Shown piece after piece: positions 1 to 12,406 of a stretch of 64,000 nucleotides of DNA. How positions within the stretch are numbered: position 1 is the first letter of the stretch; every line of letters starts with the position of its first letter. Below the pieces are notes generated by a model. It saw only the letters and a list, made by a program, of their open reading frames with translations, had not been told where the DNA came from and made no database searches. Source of the DNA: Theobroma cacao (taxonomy: Eukaryota > Streptophyta > Magnoliopsida > Malvales > Malvaceae); contig NC_030857.1 of the NCBI RefSeq assembly GCF_000208745.1, forward strand, positions 18,764,853 to 18,828,852, given 5' to 3'. Made by a program: the position numbers and the translations under genes.

Positions 1-945
1 TGACAAAAATGTAATGGTTTTATACGAGTTGAAATAAGTTTTAATATTATGAATTATACTTCTTTGCATGGTGAAAATAGAATTAAACGGTTTTTCGCAG
101 CTTCCCTATTTGTTTATTTGTGAAATGAATTAGTAATTCCTCGCATATGGAGCGAGTTATGATTTGTGCATGATTTTAAATATTATTTGGTTTCGCAGGA
201 GCTAGCTAAATTTTATTGATTTGATTCAAAAATGATTATTAATATATTTTGATGCGAAAAATTTTATTTTCTCGATTATTTATACTTTATAAGAAATTCT
301 CGATTTTTATATAAGGCACAAATCCCCGTTTGAAACGAATTGCTTTTATAATCCTGCATTTTTATATTCAACTGATCTGTCGTTTACTTGTTTCCCATCT
401 ACGCCCTACTCGCTGAATCGATGATTATCACTAAGTCTATGAGATTCACACCCCTTTATTTCCCCTTTTGCAGATAAGGATCAGCCTAGCGTGTAGTCAG
501 TGACGCGTTCGATCCACCGTGAATAGGTAAAGGCATCTCCTAGCATTTTATTCTGAGTCACTCCGCTGTTAGGGGTCAAGTCGTAGCATTTTATTTGTTA
601 AGTTGTAAACAAATTCTAAATTTTTATATAAGCATTAATTTGGAGATTATAGATTTAATGCATATACTTACGAATAAAAGGAAAAAGTTTGTATTGATTT
701 TTATATTTATGGTTCAATTAAGTATATGAAAGTATCAATATTATATGGTGATTGAATGTAGTGGATTAATGAGCAAATTCTAGATAGGCTTGTTGGAGAC
801 TTGGCGGGTCTTTTCTGAAAGTCTTGGAAGCCGGCAGAGACTAGGGAGAGGTCGTTGCAAAATTAGTGGAAAACATTTTCATCATCAAATCATTCAAATC
901 ATGATTCCAACTTTACATACTAAAATAGTTTTGAAATTGATGTTT
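1..945. repeat. Degraded LTR-like sequence
   Basis: No gene is visible. The block is AT-rich with short stops in all frames. At 557-568 it shares the 12-mer GTCACTCCGCTG with positions 7496-7507 in the 3' part of the family T LTR, in a similar context of short C-rich tracts. It is probably the 3' half of a related but distinct Gypsy-type LTR running in from the left. The shared 12-mer is what I see; the family assignment is inference. Confidence 0.35.
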
Positions 946-1442
946 TTACTCACCTTGACAAAAGCGTGCTTCTAAGCTTTGCTTCATTAAACCTCACTCG
1001 TTTTACAATTCATGAGCTCAACATAACCTAACATAACAATTTCTAATATAAATTTCTTATCTTTCCAACAAACCCATTTATTCAAAACTAACCGATTAAA
1101 CTCATATTTTCATTTCAAACCAATAATCCACAAGTACTTTAAACTTAAATCATATATAATGAAACCTTAATCATTCTTACCTCCACAACTTTGTTGAAGA
1201 ATAAAAACTCCCAAATTCCTAGCTCAAATTCGAGCTAAAATAGCTAAAAATAATAGATTCCTAGAGTTAGGCACAAATTTGTGATTAAAATCCAATAATT
1301 ATAAATCTTACTTTAGATTTAAGTTTGGAAGGTTGAATCCTAGTCCAATGGGGATTTGAGAGGTTGGGAAAGGGTTTGGTGGTTGTTGGGGATGAGTTGG
1401 AGGCTAAGAAAATGAAACATGAAGGCTAGGGCTCGTGTTGAC

Positions 1443-1487
<45 letters not shown>
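946..1487. repeat. Copy 1 of a 543-base tandem duplication
   Basis: Starts at ttactcaccttgacaaaagc and ends in an (AT)n run followed by attgt. Copy 2 starts at 1489, directly after the single N at 1488. By eye the two copies are identical up to the AT microsatellite, which differs slightly at its start. The content is AT-rich and non-coding and resembles the noncoding parts of the Gypsy LTRs elsewhere in the window. See the findings for the assembly interpretation. Confidence 0.9.
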
Positions 1488-1488
1488 N
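1488..1488. other. Single ambiguous base (N), likely contig junction
   Basis: This is the only non-ACGT character in the window. It lies exactly between the two copies of the duplication, after an (AT)n run. Confidence 0.95.
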
Positions 1489-1988
1489 TTACTCACCTTG
1501 ACAAAAGCGTGCTTCTAAGCTTTGCTTCATTAAACCTCACTCGTTTTACAATTCATGAGCTCAACATAACCTAACATAACAATTTCTAATATAAATTTCT
1601 TATCTTTCCAACAAACCCATTTATTCAAAACTAACCGATTAAACTCATATTTTCATTTCAAACCAATAATCCACAAGTACTTTAAACTTAAATCATATAT
1701 AATGAAACCTTAATCATTCTTACCTCCACAACTTTGTTGAAGAATAAAAACTCCCAAATTCCTAGCTCAAATTCGAGCTAAAATAGCTAAAAATAATAGA
1801 TTCCTAGAGTTAGGCACAAATTTGTGATTAAAATCCAATAATTATAAATCTTACTTTAGATTTAAGTTTGGAAGGTTGAATCCTAGTCCAATGGGGATTT
1901 GAGAGGTTGGGAAAGGGTTTGGTGGTTGTTGGGGATGAGTTGGAGGCTAAGAAAATGAAACATGAAGGCTAGGGCTCGTGTTGACCTT

Positions 1989-2029
<41 letters not shown>
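1489..2029. repeat. Copy 2 of the 543-base tandem duplication
   Basis: Repeats the block at 946 with period 543 and ends in an (AT)n tract at 1991-2029. After the tract the text continues as gtcaaaaggtg, which is unique. Copy 1 has only the N at the equivalent point. Confidence 0.9.
1991..2029. repeat. (AT)n microsatellite
   Basis: About 19 TA dinucleotides in a row. The equivalent tract in the first copy of the duplication is at 1446-1484. Confidence 0.95.
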
Positions 2030-2032
<3 letters not shown>

Positions 2033-3847
2033 CAAAAGGTGCTATAGCTGACTATAAGTGTAATACCCCGTACTTTGATATGGTGACTAATAAAGATTAT
2101 TGGATGCCAATTAAGGTTAATTATAATGTTTAAAAGTGATGAAAGATGAAAGGAATAGTTTGGGATAAAATATTTCGCACGCGAGGAAATAACAATAAAA
2201 TAATAATATTTTTATCAAAAAAGAAATTGTGAGATAAGAAGTGATTCAGAAGTCAATTGAGGCATAATAAGGTATTTTGGGTACTAAGGGGACAAAAAGA
2301 GACAAGAGGAAATTTTTGAAATAAAATAATATTTTATTCAGTGTCAAAATTTTCCATGAAGGAGGAGTATATGGTCAATCTAAGTAGGGGAGAAGAAGAA
2401 TGAGAAAAATTTCGGAGAAAAATGACGTTAATGGGGGTGCATGTTTTTATTAAGTAAAGATAGCGTGTGTAAATAAATATTTTAAATATTATGGGGACAC
2501 CGCGTTGGAGTACAAACTTTATACTTTGTTTGTACATGTGTAGAAGAAGATAATAGAAGGAAATTGGAGTTAAATGAGTGTTGGGAGGACTAAATTAAAA
2601 ATGGAAGAAACTTGGAGGGTAAAACGGTAATTTTATACAAAGTTTGGTCTCTCATCTTTATCAGCCCAAAACCGTCCTTATCTCCTCCAGCAAGATATTT
2701 TCTTCTCCTTCTTGAAGCTTCCAACGCCCTTTTCATGTCAAGTTCATGAAAATCAATTTTTTTCATGTGATTTTCCTTGTTTCTTCTCGTTTCCTTTCTT
2801 TTCTTAATTCTTTCTTCTCCAAACTTCTTGGGCACTAAACCTGAAGTTTTTAACCCCAATTTCTAGCACATCTAAACCCTAGGAGAAGAAGAAAGAAAAA
2901 GAGAGAAAGGAAAAAAAAGCTTGGTTTTGGTGATTCAAGCAAGGAAAGGTAAGGATTCTTGTTTTTGGTTTAAGTAGTCTTTGAAAATGAGTTAGTGACT
3001 TAGAGAAATGTCTTGTGGCAACAAAGATTGGCTTGATTGGAAAAAAAATTGGTAACATATAAGCCAATAGACCTGTGGGTACATGAAGGACTCAAAGTGG
3101 AAAAGGAAAACGGTAAGCTTAACACTATGTTTTAAAGCCTACGGTTAGTTGAATATTGTGAGGAATTAAGGTTGTTGAAAGGATCTATTTGCCTAAGCTA
3201 GTTGAAAATTATTAAGATTGTATTGCATGTTGTTTGAAAGAAATGAAAAAGGAATATTATGGATGGAGGATTGAGAAACAAAGTATTGAAAGTTAGATAG
3301 AAAACGATGCATGTAAACTAGGAAATAATCGAGTGAAAGTGAGAATGATTGTTGTTGCCATATATGTGGATTATGTGTGGAAATATAAGACGAATTTGAA
3401 TGAAAATGGCTAGAAAAGGTTAATATGGGTGCTAGAGTCATAATTAAGTTGCATGTTATTATAATTTAAGGAATTACGCAAGTAAAGGATAAAGGCAACT
3501 TTGGTAAAATGTGTCAAGATATAAGTTAGTTGACTAAGGATTCGTGATTGAAGGAAAAAGAGAAGTAGGAATGATGTACACTAAAGGTATTGCATTTGAA
3601 TTGTTGCTAGGAAATACAAAGGTAAAGTTAGAGCACTATAGTGGCTAGTAAAAACAGTTAGAGACACCTCCGAACAAATAGCGACTTAATATCTCGTTGT
3701 TGCCGGATGAGTGAACTTGCATTTCAAAATGTTTTGGGGAAATGTTTACGTCTTTCAATGAATCATTTGAGAATTTTATCGGTTTTTGCTTTAAAATTTC
3801 CTGGGAACAAGCCCCTGATAAAATGTTTGATGTTGTGAAATGTGAAA

Positions 3848-6806
3848 TGTCACGACCCGGAACTCCCATCGGGCCCCGTGACAACCACCGCGACGTCCCG
3901 ATAAGCACTCATTACCCCGAATGCCGATCGAAACCCCGCAAGGCTTAGCATCAACTTCCGCATCTCCTCGGTGAGCGACAGTTATTAAATCTCGCATTTC
4001 AAGAAATCATAAGTTGTTTCCAACTCAAAATAATAAAATATTATTTTCTAGCTCACATGGGCATTTTCGTCATTTTTTTTTTAAAATTTCGAAATCCGTA
4101 AAAATATAATATGTAAGTGGAAACACATATTTCATGATTTAAATTAAATTTTGAAGTCTTAAACATTCGTTTAAAGTAAAATTATAGCTATTTGAATATA
4201 ATAAAAATATTAAATAAAATATTCTATTTTCTTAAAACACAATATTTTCAAAGTCTTCCTAAAATAACTTTTGTAGCGTAAGAGTAAAATAAATTTATTC
4301 ATATAGTAATAAAGATAATTAAAGTATGAAATTTCGTTTACAGTGACACGTGGGCCCCCAACTAACCAAGAAGGTGTAGAGCTACGAACCCTTACTTCCT
4401 ATGATGCAACTCCGAGATTAATTCTTGTCTTAATCAACTATCAACAAACTGTCCTGAGCCTGAAAAATGAATAGGAAGAGGGGTGAGATTAAATAATCCC
4501 AGTGAGTAAACAATTACCATCAAAAGCATCTAAAGCCGAGTAGATGGAGACAATATAAAAACGTTATATCTCAATAATGTTCATAACACAAAATTCGTTT
4601 CAATCTATACCAAATAATTTCTTTTCATCAAAATTTCCCCGCTTTATGAATTTTTTTAAACTTGGCCCCTGCCAATATCATTCTCGCGGGTACCTTCGTC
4701 AAGGTATCCCACTGAGACCGCCAAGGCTGTTCAATGACCCATACCCATAAACATGTTTTCACATCTGACACACAGCCGTTCCTTGGCGTTGGCTGAGTCT
4801 CACTCTCACGTGGTGGCCCGAACGTGAGGTGCACTCAAATCATACCTCAGGAGATACTTCACCCAACATCTCCCCCCGGAGGTAAGTATATAATTGAGTT
4901 ACCGTGCCCCTCTCATAGGCAGTCCACGGAAACCCCCACCACTGCAGTGACCGTTTAATATACCACCAGACCCATAAAAATTCCAGTAGCATAATATGGC
5001 GAATAAAATGTAATCCAGTCTACCGAGACCAATCCAAAATTGTTCATATATTTCATGCCAACCCCAAAAATTTAGCCATCATGCTACCATAGTGTCATAA
5101 GCCCCAATTTCAATAACATATAAAATCATAAATTTCAACACAGTCTCCATATACTCAATTTTCCCAAAACAATATTTGATTTCAAAACCAGTATAAATCT
5201 CATTTTTATTAAAAAACATTTTAATTGGAAAACATAATATTTTATAATTTAAATTCACCATTCAATAAAAGCATCAAACAAGTATAATTACTCTAGATAT
5301 TTAAGACGATAAATTGTCCACTCACAGTTCTAGGAGTCGATGTACTCCTAATCCCAGTCTTCAAGCACAATTTCTGTACTTTTACCAGTGTAATTTGCTC
5401 ACCACCTATCCACAATGTACAATACATAATTCACCACATCAATGCTTGACCATTATAAAATCAATTCAGGCTCGGTATATATGCATGATATGACATGCAA
5501 CTTATCCGACTACCGCTTAAATGCGGTGCTGACCTAATTCGGCCTATTACCCGATTAAATCACTAACGCGTCCAATTTAATCTCAAATTAATTTTTTTCA
5601 GTTTCTATACCTCAATTGCACCCAAATTGACTTAATGTCCCTCAGTGTGGTGCAAATTATCAGTCCCGATAGCAAATTACGAAAATACCCCTAATGGGTA
5701 AAAATTCATATTTTTGCTCCGAAAATTCCCATTATTTTTCTAGACTCATAATTCATCATTATTCATCATAATTCCTCAAATAAACATCAAGATCATCAGC
5801 CAATATTCCCCTAGAAAATTCAGCCAATAATGGTAATGGAGGAAAATAAATTCTTTTCTTGTTGTTTTGTTCCTAAATATGCTAAACTAACTTAAAACAC
5901 TAACATAACTTAAAATCAAATTAATCTAACAAGTTTCTCTCTCCTAACCCATTTTTCCAGAATTGAATTCATCCTCAAATCACATGATTCAACCATGGAA
6001 AATGATGGGAAATGCATGGGAAAGGTAAAGCACAAGTCAAAATCAAGAAATTTTACCTTTGGTCACTTGTTTCCTTGAATTTTCACCAATTTTTCCTTGA
6101 ATTTCTCCCCCTAGGTTTTTGTTTTTCTTTTCCCCTTTGTTTTCTTGCTATGGCCGGCCATAATGAAGAGAAAATGGTGGTGTGGGCTGATTTTTATAGT
6201 TAAATAATATAATAATCTAAACTTGCCACATGTCACTACATTATTGGTCCATTTTTTAAATTCTTATCTTTTAAGCTTTAAATCTCCACCACACATTATT
6301 CCTTAAAATATCCATAACTTAGATAAAATTCTCAAACTTATCCAAAGTCTTGGTGAAGTAATTTTTGATATTTACACTTTTGCCCCCGTAAAAATCAAAA
6401 ATTACATTTTTGCCCCAAAAACTGAAAAATTGCCCATAGACATATTTTTTATCCCTTATACTCATACCATTCTCCAATTTGTCAAATGTGATCTAAATTC
6501 TCTCAAAATCTCAAATTTTGTCCGCAGATGGAAAAATTACAATTTTACCCCTATATAGTGAAAATTTCAATTTGACTCCGAATTGATCCTCGAACTCCTA
6601 ATTACCATTTTGAGTCATCCCTGAACTGTGAAACTCTTAATTTCACCTTAAAATTCCTATTTGAACTAGTTCGAGGCTTAATCGACTTAATGATACCATT
6701 AGGGGCAATATCGTCTTTTAACGATTTCTCGAACTTCCTAAATATACAAACATTCTATCGAGCATGTGAATGACATTATAATTATTTTACAAAGCAGGGT
6801 TTGACA
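3848..6806 (-). mobile_element. Solo LTR, Gypsy family 'R', nested in the family T LTR
   Basis: Reads TGTCACGACCCGG ... GGGTTTGACA on the + strand and is flanked by the perfect 5-base duplication tgaaa (3843-3847 and 6807-6811). Length 2959 bases. It matches the second family R LTR (12407-15523) and the R module of the composite LTRs (54486-55998, 59948-63064) along most of its length. A stretch near 5580-5800 is almost identical to 14130-14360. Orientation is minus by comparison with the composite element, in which the R module's GTGACA end abuts the primer binding site. The short frames inside recur in the other copies only because the LTRs are homologous. Confidence 0.88.
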
Positions 6807-6971
6807 TGAAATGTGTAAAAGGATGAATCCATATGTTTTTGTATAATGTTGATATATATATACTATGTCATAAATGGTACCATTGTGTGACAAATGCAAC
6901 CGTGCATGTGCGGGGTTAGTGTGCACTTGCTGGTGATGACAGTGGTGAGGGAGATGGATGGTGATACTGTC

Positions 6972-7079
6972 CGGCTATGTGCACGATGTGGTGGGATACA
7001 CATGAGCTGGGTGAGATGGGATGTTCGGCTATGTGCACGATGTGGTGGGATGCACATGAGTTGGGTGAGATGCACATGA
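6972..7079. repeat. 54-base tandem repeat, two copies
   Basis: The unit starts at cggctatgtgcacgatgtgg (6972) and repeats at 7026 with few changes. It is unusually GC-rich for this region and lies inside the family T LTR. Confidence 0.85.
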
Positions 7080-8819
7080 TGAATCTTGAAAATTTGTCGT
7101 TATTTGCAAATTGATTTTATTGTAACGAGAAACATTCTGTGTATACTGCCTTACTTAGATAACTGTTGGAAATTTCCTTTCTTTCTAATTTCATGCTGAA
7201 TACGGTTCCTTCATTATTAAATGATTTTACAACCAAGGGTTTAATGGAGGGATTTTAATAAGAACTTGAACTAAATGTTATTGATTTTAAATATGTGCAT
7301 CATGTTTTTTAAACCATTCCTTGTCGTTGCTTGTTCCCTTCCTATGTTCACTCACTGAGTTTGTACTCACGTTTTTAAAATTCATGTTTTAAGTTTCTTG
7401 AGTTAAAGGTGATTGGATCTTAGGACAAGGTGCTCCTCCCTATCCATTGCTCGGTAGGTTTACCATGACATTAAATGTTAGCAACCGTGACCAAAGTCAC
7501 TCCGCTGACGATCAAGGCCTAATTTTGTGTATATGAATACTTTAGGTGAAATATTAAGATTCACTTGTCAAGCTATATATGTATATTATGGTAGATGATG
7601 CCATTATGAATGCATAATTGGGTTTTATGAATTGTTTTCAAAGAGACTATATTTGAACATTATGAATCTTGGGTTTTAAAGGAATATGAATTACTATATA
7701 AGATTATACAAAGAAGCTTGCTTTGGCTTAGTGGGCTGAGCCCATTGGGCCCTTGCGCCGATCATGGCCCGAAAATTGGGCTGTGACAATAAGGTACCCT
7801 GTAGTCGACTTTTTAAACACTATAGTTAACTATAGTCTTTGGGTAGTCGACTCTAGGCCAGAAGCTTCATTTCTTTTGAACCTTTTTTTGAATCCTCTGT
7901 CCTAAAGTCGAATTTTGGCCACTAAGTGACTATACAAAAATACATTCATTTGGCTTCCTTTTTCAACCATTCCCTCAACCATCATTCATTCATGAATATA
8001 ACATAATAATATGGAGAAATTTACATCAAATGACAAGAGAATTTTCATGGATAGTCATCACCAATGTATAATTAATCAAAATTCAAGTTTTCACTAAATT
8101 TTCACAATATAAAAGAATGGCGTTTCACAAGGATTTTACTTCAAGCCACTCAAAGATGACCAGTCTTCATAACATCAAGTTTGGTTCAAGCCAAGAAGCT
8201 CAATCATAGTTTAATACTCAACTACTGGGAAGACATACTCAACTACATGTGCAAGAATGTTGAGAAAATGAAAGCCATAGTCGACTACAAAGCTTGGATA
8301 CTCGACCTTTTGGTAGAATGCATGAAAAACTTGAAAAAACTCAACTATAGTTGACTACTGAAGCTCTAACTTGCAATTTTGAAAGCCATAGTCAACTAAA
8401 AGGCTCCAATAGTCGACTCTAGTTGACCGTTAGACACAGCCTTTAAAAGATAAACGACTAGTTTCTTCACAAAATCATACTCAATGACTCCAAACGTTTT
8501 CCAAGCATAAATAGGACTTCTCCAACACATTTTTGAGGTTGGAAGAGTGGAGAAAAATATCAAATGCTCAAGTATCAAATCCTATGAAGAAAAAGAGAAG
8601 AAAGAAAGAAAAGCCAAGCTAAAACAAGCAATACACATTCTTCCACTTAGTTTTTAAGTTATCCTTGAGCTTTAAATTCTTTGTGTTTTCATCCTTATTC
8701 TTTATATACATCTTTGTTCTTATCATACTCTTCCTCCTTCGTACTCACTTAGCAAATTCTATCTCTTAGAGGCACTCTTGCTATTCATTGTACACACCCT
8801 TGTAAAGGTTCCAACTTAA

Positions 8820-9025
8820 TCTTGAAAAGTTAATGTGGCTTGTGCTTGCTCTCGTGAAAAGCCAATTGTAGGTTGTGCTTTCTCTTGTGAGAAAGCAATT
8901 GTATGTTGTGCTTACTTCCATGAAAAGGCAATTGTGGGTTGCACTTAAGCCCGATAAAAAGTGATTGTAAGTGTTGTGGTTGAGCTTAGAAAAAGCCATT
9001 GTGAGGATTTTGCTTGATCCCATTG
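8820..9025. repeat. About five imperfect 40-45 base tandem repeats
   Basis: Units share a core like 'gaaaagccaattgtaggttgtgctt' with variable spacers. They lie near the 3' end of the Copia-type LTR remnant, where such repeats are common in Copia LTRs. Confidence 0.7.
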
Positions 9026-9660
9026 AAAAGCATTTTTCATAGTGAATTTGAAACTCCTTGGTGAGTCAAGGGAGAGGACAAAAGCATTTGAGAAAGTCGA
9101 ACCTTTATAAAAATACTTTTGTCTTCATTTTTATTGTTTCTTTATTTTGCTGCATTTTATTCAAGAAAATCAATTTCATAACTTGTTTGAGTTCTTATTT
9201 ATATTTTTCACCTCTCAGTTTGTGTTTTTACTATGTCTTCTTTTACATCCTTAACTTGTATTTTTCTTGCTGAAAAAATTTTTGAATATAATTCTTGATT
9301 TTGTTTTCATTGATTTACCCTTGAAAAATGTTTTCAGCATTCCAAAAGTGATTTTTAGTCTATCTTCAATTATGTAGACTTGCTCAAAATTGGCATACTC
9401 ATCGAAGTATTCAAGGAACTTCCTTTATAATTTTTGAAAACAACTTTTTGGTTTAGGATCGACTATTGAACCATCATAGTCGACTATAAGTTTGTTCAAA
9501 TAGCTTTAAAGAGGATTTGTCAAAAGTAATCATGAGCATAGTCAACTAGTGTTCTTTCAGAGTCGACTATAATAATCTATTTCAAGTATTTTTTAATTTT
9601 TAAAAGTCCAATTCAGTCCCCTCTTGGATATTTTTGTTACTTCGTTATTGGGCTAATGTT

Positions 9661-10429
9661 TCTAACTCAAGCTATGAGATGTTGTCATTGTAGCATATAC
9701 AAAAAAGATGAGAATTCTCATTCAACATGGTTATTAAAAATTGATAAAAAATTTTATTAAAAAATTATCTTGTATATCTTTGTTGTTATTTCTCAAGTAA
9801 AATTGGCTATATTTTTTAAAAAAATTGAAAATTACTATGTTGTTAAAATGTTTCCTTTTTGAAATATGTGTTCTCTATACGATGTTCATGAATTATTAAA
9901 TTTTAAATATTAACATTTTTGTTTATTTTTATATAATTATTATTTATTTTTGAAAGTAAATTTGCAATTTGGCAATGAAATAATAATAAAAAACCATAGA
10001 AAGAAAGATATTGACACGTAAATTAATTAATAATTCACATGAAAAGCCAAATCTATGTATAACTAAAAGCTATAAATCTAACATAAGAGATGAACAATTT
10101 TTTTAATCTAAGAAAGTTAAAATTGAAAATGATCTCAAATCTAAGAGATGGAAATCTGGACCAAAAAAACATTAGATATATAAGAATGTGAAACATGAAA
10201 GAACTAAAAGTGCCAACATTGAAAATAATTGGAGAAAAAAAAATCTCACCCATATATTTCATCAACTTATCGTGAGCTCGAGTTCAAGTGCAAATGATTG
10301 GGTTCTGTTTAAAATAATTTATACTCTCTCTATTTTAATAAAGTTTTCACATATTGACTTTTTTGTTAAAAATTTTTAAATTTTGATTTTTTTTATTTTA
10401 AATAATTAATTAATTTATGCAATCTCGCC
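9661..10429. other. AT-rich spacer, no gene seen
   Basis: No reading frame with recognisable content, no clear terminal repeats and no RNA gene. It contains simple A/T runs. Confidence 0.6.
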
Positions 10430-12406
10430 TCTTTTATTTATACTAGCAACTAAGAATATATCTAGAGGCCTTAATTATCTATTTTCTCAATATGGTTCAT
10501 TGCATTTCCTTTCTAGTCGCTTTACAAATATTAGTCACTTAGCCTTCACAGATGATATTATGATCTTTACTAACGAAAGCAAATCAGCCTTGAGATAATT
10601 CTTGAATTTTTACAGGAATATGAGCAGATTTCAAGACAAAAAGTTAATCCTCAGAAGAGTTGTTTTGTCATAGCTCGCAATATGGCTAGTTCAAGAAAAC
10701 ACATTATCTCTTAGACCAGGGGATTTGTACACAAAACTCTGCCAATTATTTATTTGGGTGCCCCACTCTATAAAGGTCTTAAAACGGTCCTGTTATTTGA
10801 TTCACTCATCACTAAAATCTGACAACGTATCACAGGTTCGAAAAATAAAATTCTCTCTCCTGGAGGTCGCATCACTTTATTATGCAATGTGCTTTCTTCT
10901 TTGCCTATATATCTTTTGCAAGTACTTAACCCCTTGGTGAGTGTTATTGACAAAATAAAGAGACTTTTTAATAGTTTCTTATGGGGAGGATCCACGGACA
11001 TAAAAAATATTCATTAGGCATCTCAGGGCTAAACTTACTTTTCTTGGTTTCGAAGGTGGTCTGGATATTCGTAGCTTGAAAGATGTTTTGAGGCTTTCTC
11101 TGCAAAGCTTTGGTGGAGATTTCAGACTTACAGTAACTTGTGGACACAGTATATGAGAGCTAAATATTGTACTAGCCAAATTCTTCACACAATCACTACT
11201 AAACCACATAACTCCCCCACATGGAAGCGAATGATTAGTGGGAGAGACAAAACTGGGCAGCAGATAAGGTGGCGGATTGGTAAGGGTGAATTGTTTTTCT
11301 AGCATGATGCTTGGTTGGGTGATGAGCCATTGGTAAATTCTTTCCTTGCATTTTCTCACTCCATGATTAAGGTTAATTATTTCTTTCATGACAATGAATG
11401 GGATGTGGATAAACTTAAAGCTGTATTACCAGCTGTTATTATTAATGAGATCCTAAAGGTTCCTATTAGCTGTACCCAAGAGAATTTGGCATACTGGGCC
11501 CTAACGCCAAATGGAGATTTCACTACCAAAAGTGCATGGGAACTACTTCGCCAAAGACAACTTATTCATGCATTAGGAAAGTTTATTTGGCACACGAGCA
11601 TCCCACTAACTGTTTCCTTTTTCTTATGGTGTTTGGTGCATAATTGGATTCCTGTGGAGTTACGGATGAAATCAAAAGGCTTCCAGTTAGCATCAAAGTG
11701 TCTGTGTTGCCAGTCGGAGGAAACGATTATGCATGTACTATCGGAAGGTCCTATTGCACAACAAGTTTGGAATTATTTTGCAAAATTCTTTCAAATCTAT
11801 GTTAACAATCCCAGAAATGTTATGCAAATTTTTTACTCTTGGTATTATTCTGGGGATTATACTAAACCTCGTCATATTTGAGTATTATTATCTTTGCTGA
11901 TTTCTTGGTTTCTTTAGGTTGAAAGAAATGATGCAAAACATAGGGGACTAGGAATGTATCCTGATAGAGTAATTTGGCGGATTATGAAAATGTTACAACA
12001 ACTATTTTAGGGTAATTTATTATGTCAATGGCAATGGAGAGGAGATCTTGATATTGCTACACATTAGGGTTTCTGGTTTGACAGGAAGAGCCACGATCCA
12101 CCAAAAATTATTTATTGGTAGCGACCATTGATAGGTGAGTTTAAGTTGAATGTTGATGGTAGTTCTAAAGATGCCTTTCAGAATGCTGCTGGTGGAGGAA
12201 TTCTTCGGGACCACATAGGTACTACGATTTTTGGCTTTTCAAAAAATTTTGGACCTTATAATTCATCACAAGTAGAATTAATGGCATTACATCGAGGTTT
12301 GCTTTTATGTGTTGAGTACAATGTATCTAGAGTTTGGATTGAAATGGATGCAAAAGTGGTTGTACAAATGATACATGAGGGACATAAAGGTTTCTCTTAG
12401 ACTAAA
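10430..12406 (+). pseudogene. LINE (L1/RIL-type) reverse transcriptase, zf-RVT and N-terminal RNase H, broken
   Basis: This is the 3' part of a non-LTR retrotransposon ORF2. The reverse transcriptase motif reads F-T-D-D (about 10545-10556) where the family usually has FADD. It is followed by thumb-like sequence with a YLG motif near 10755 and a G-G-L-D-I motif near 11055. The zf-RVT domain (about 11480-11760) has the K-S-A-W motif and a C-x-C-C...H pattern. The RNase H domain starts near 12128 with its first catalytic Asp in the N-V-D-G-S motif (about 12150). Frameshifts and stops separate the pieces, including a TAG at 12398-12400 where the family has Trp. The 5' end (endonuclease and most of RT) is missing, as is usual for LINE insertions. 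The domain resumes at 15529 after a nested LTR. Confidence 0.85.

Larger units (their letters stand above)
2059..7788 (+). mobile_element. Solo LTR, Gypsy family 'T', interrupted by a second solo LTR
   Basis: Begins TGTAATACCCCG and ends GGGCTGTGACA, flanked by the perfect 5-base target duplication ataag (2054-2058 and 7789-7793). Without the nested insertion the LTR is about 2.77 kb. No gag or pol is present between the ends, so it is a solo LTR left by LTR-LTR recombination. Its first ~330 bases match (reverse complement) the outer module of the composite LTRs at 55999-56359 and 63065-63390. Those LTRs have a recognisable primer binding site and polypurine tract, and this fixes the orientation as +. 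'T' and 'R' are labels used only here. Confidence 0.85.
2030..9660 (+). repeat. Copia-type LTR remnant, split by a nested solo LTR
   Basis: Two pieces, 2030-2058 and 7789-9660, join at a perfect 5-base duplication (ataag) flanking the nested element. The joined sequence carries many copies of a palindrome related to TAGTCGACTA (about 7800, 7842, 8277, 8410, 9477, 9560). It also has a run of 40-45 base imperfect repeats. Near 9610-9640 is a stretch like 'cagtcccctcttggatattttt', a phrase common near the 3' end of Copia LTRs. No pol sequence follows, so it is a solo or truncated LTR. The family name is inferred. Confidence 0.45.

Noticed and set aside
3645..3997. Overlapping frames around the start of the family R LTR
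   Set aside because: They cross the junction between two LTRs and recur in part at each R terminus as a by-product.
6012..6203. Conserved short frame also present at 54996 and 62057
   Set aside because: It is conserved only because all three lie in homologous R-type LTRs. The frames differ in start and end and have no domain.
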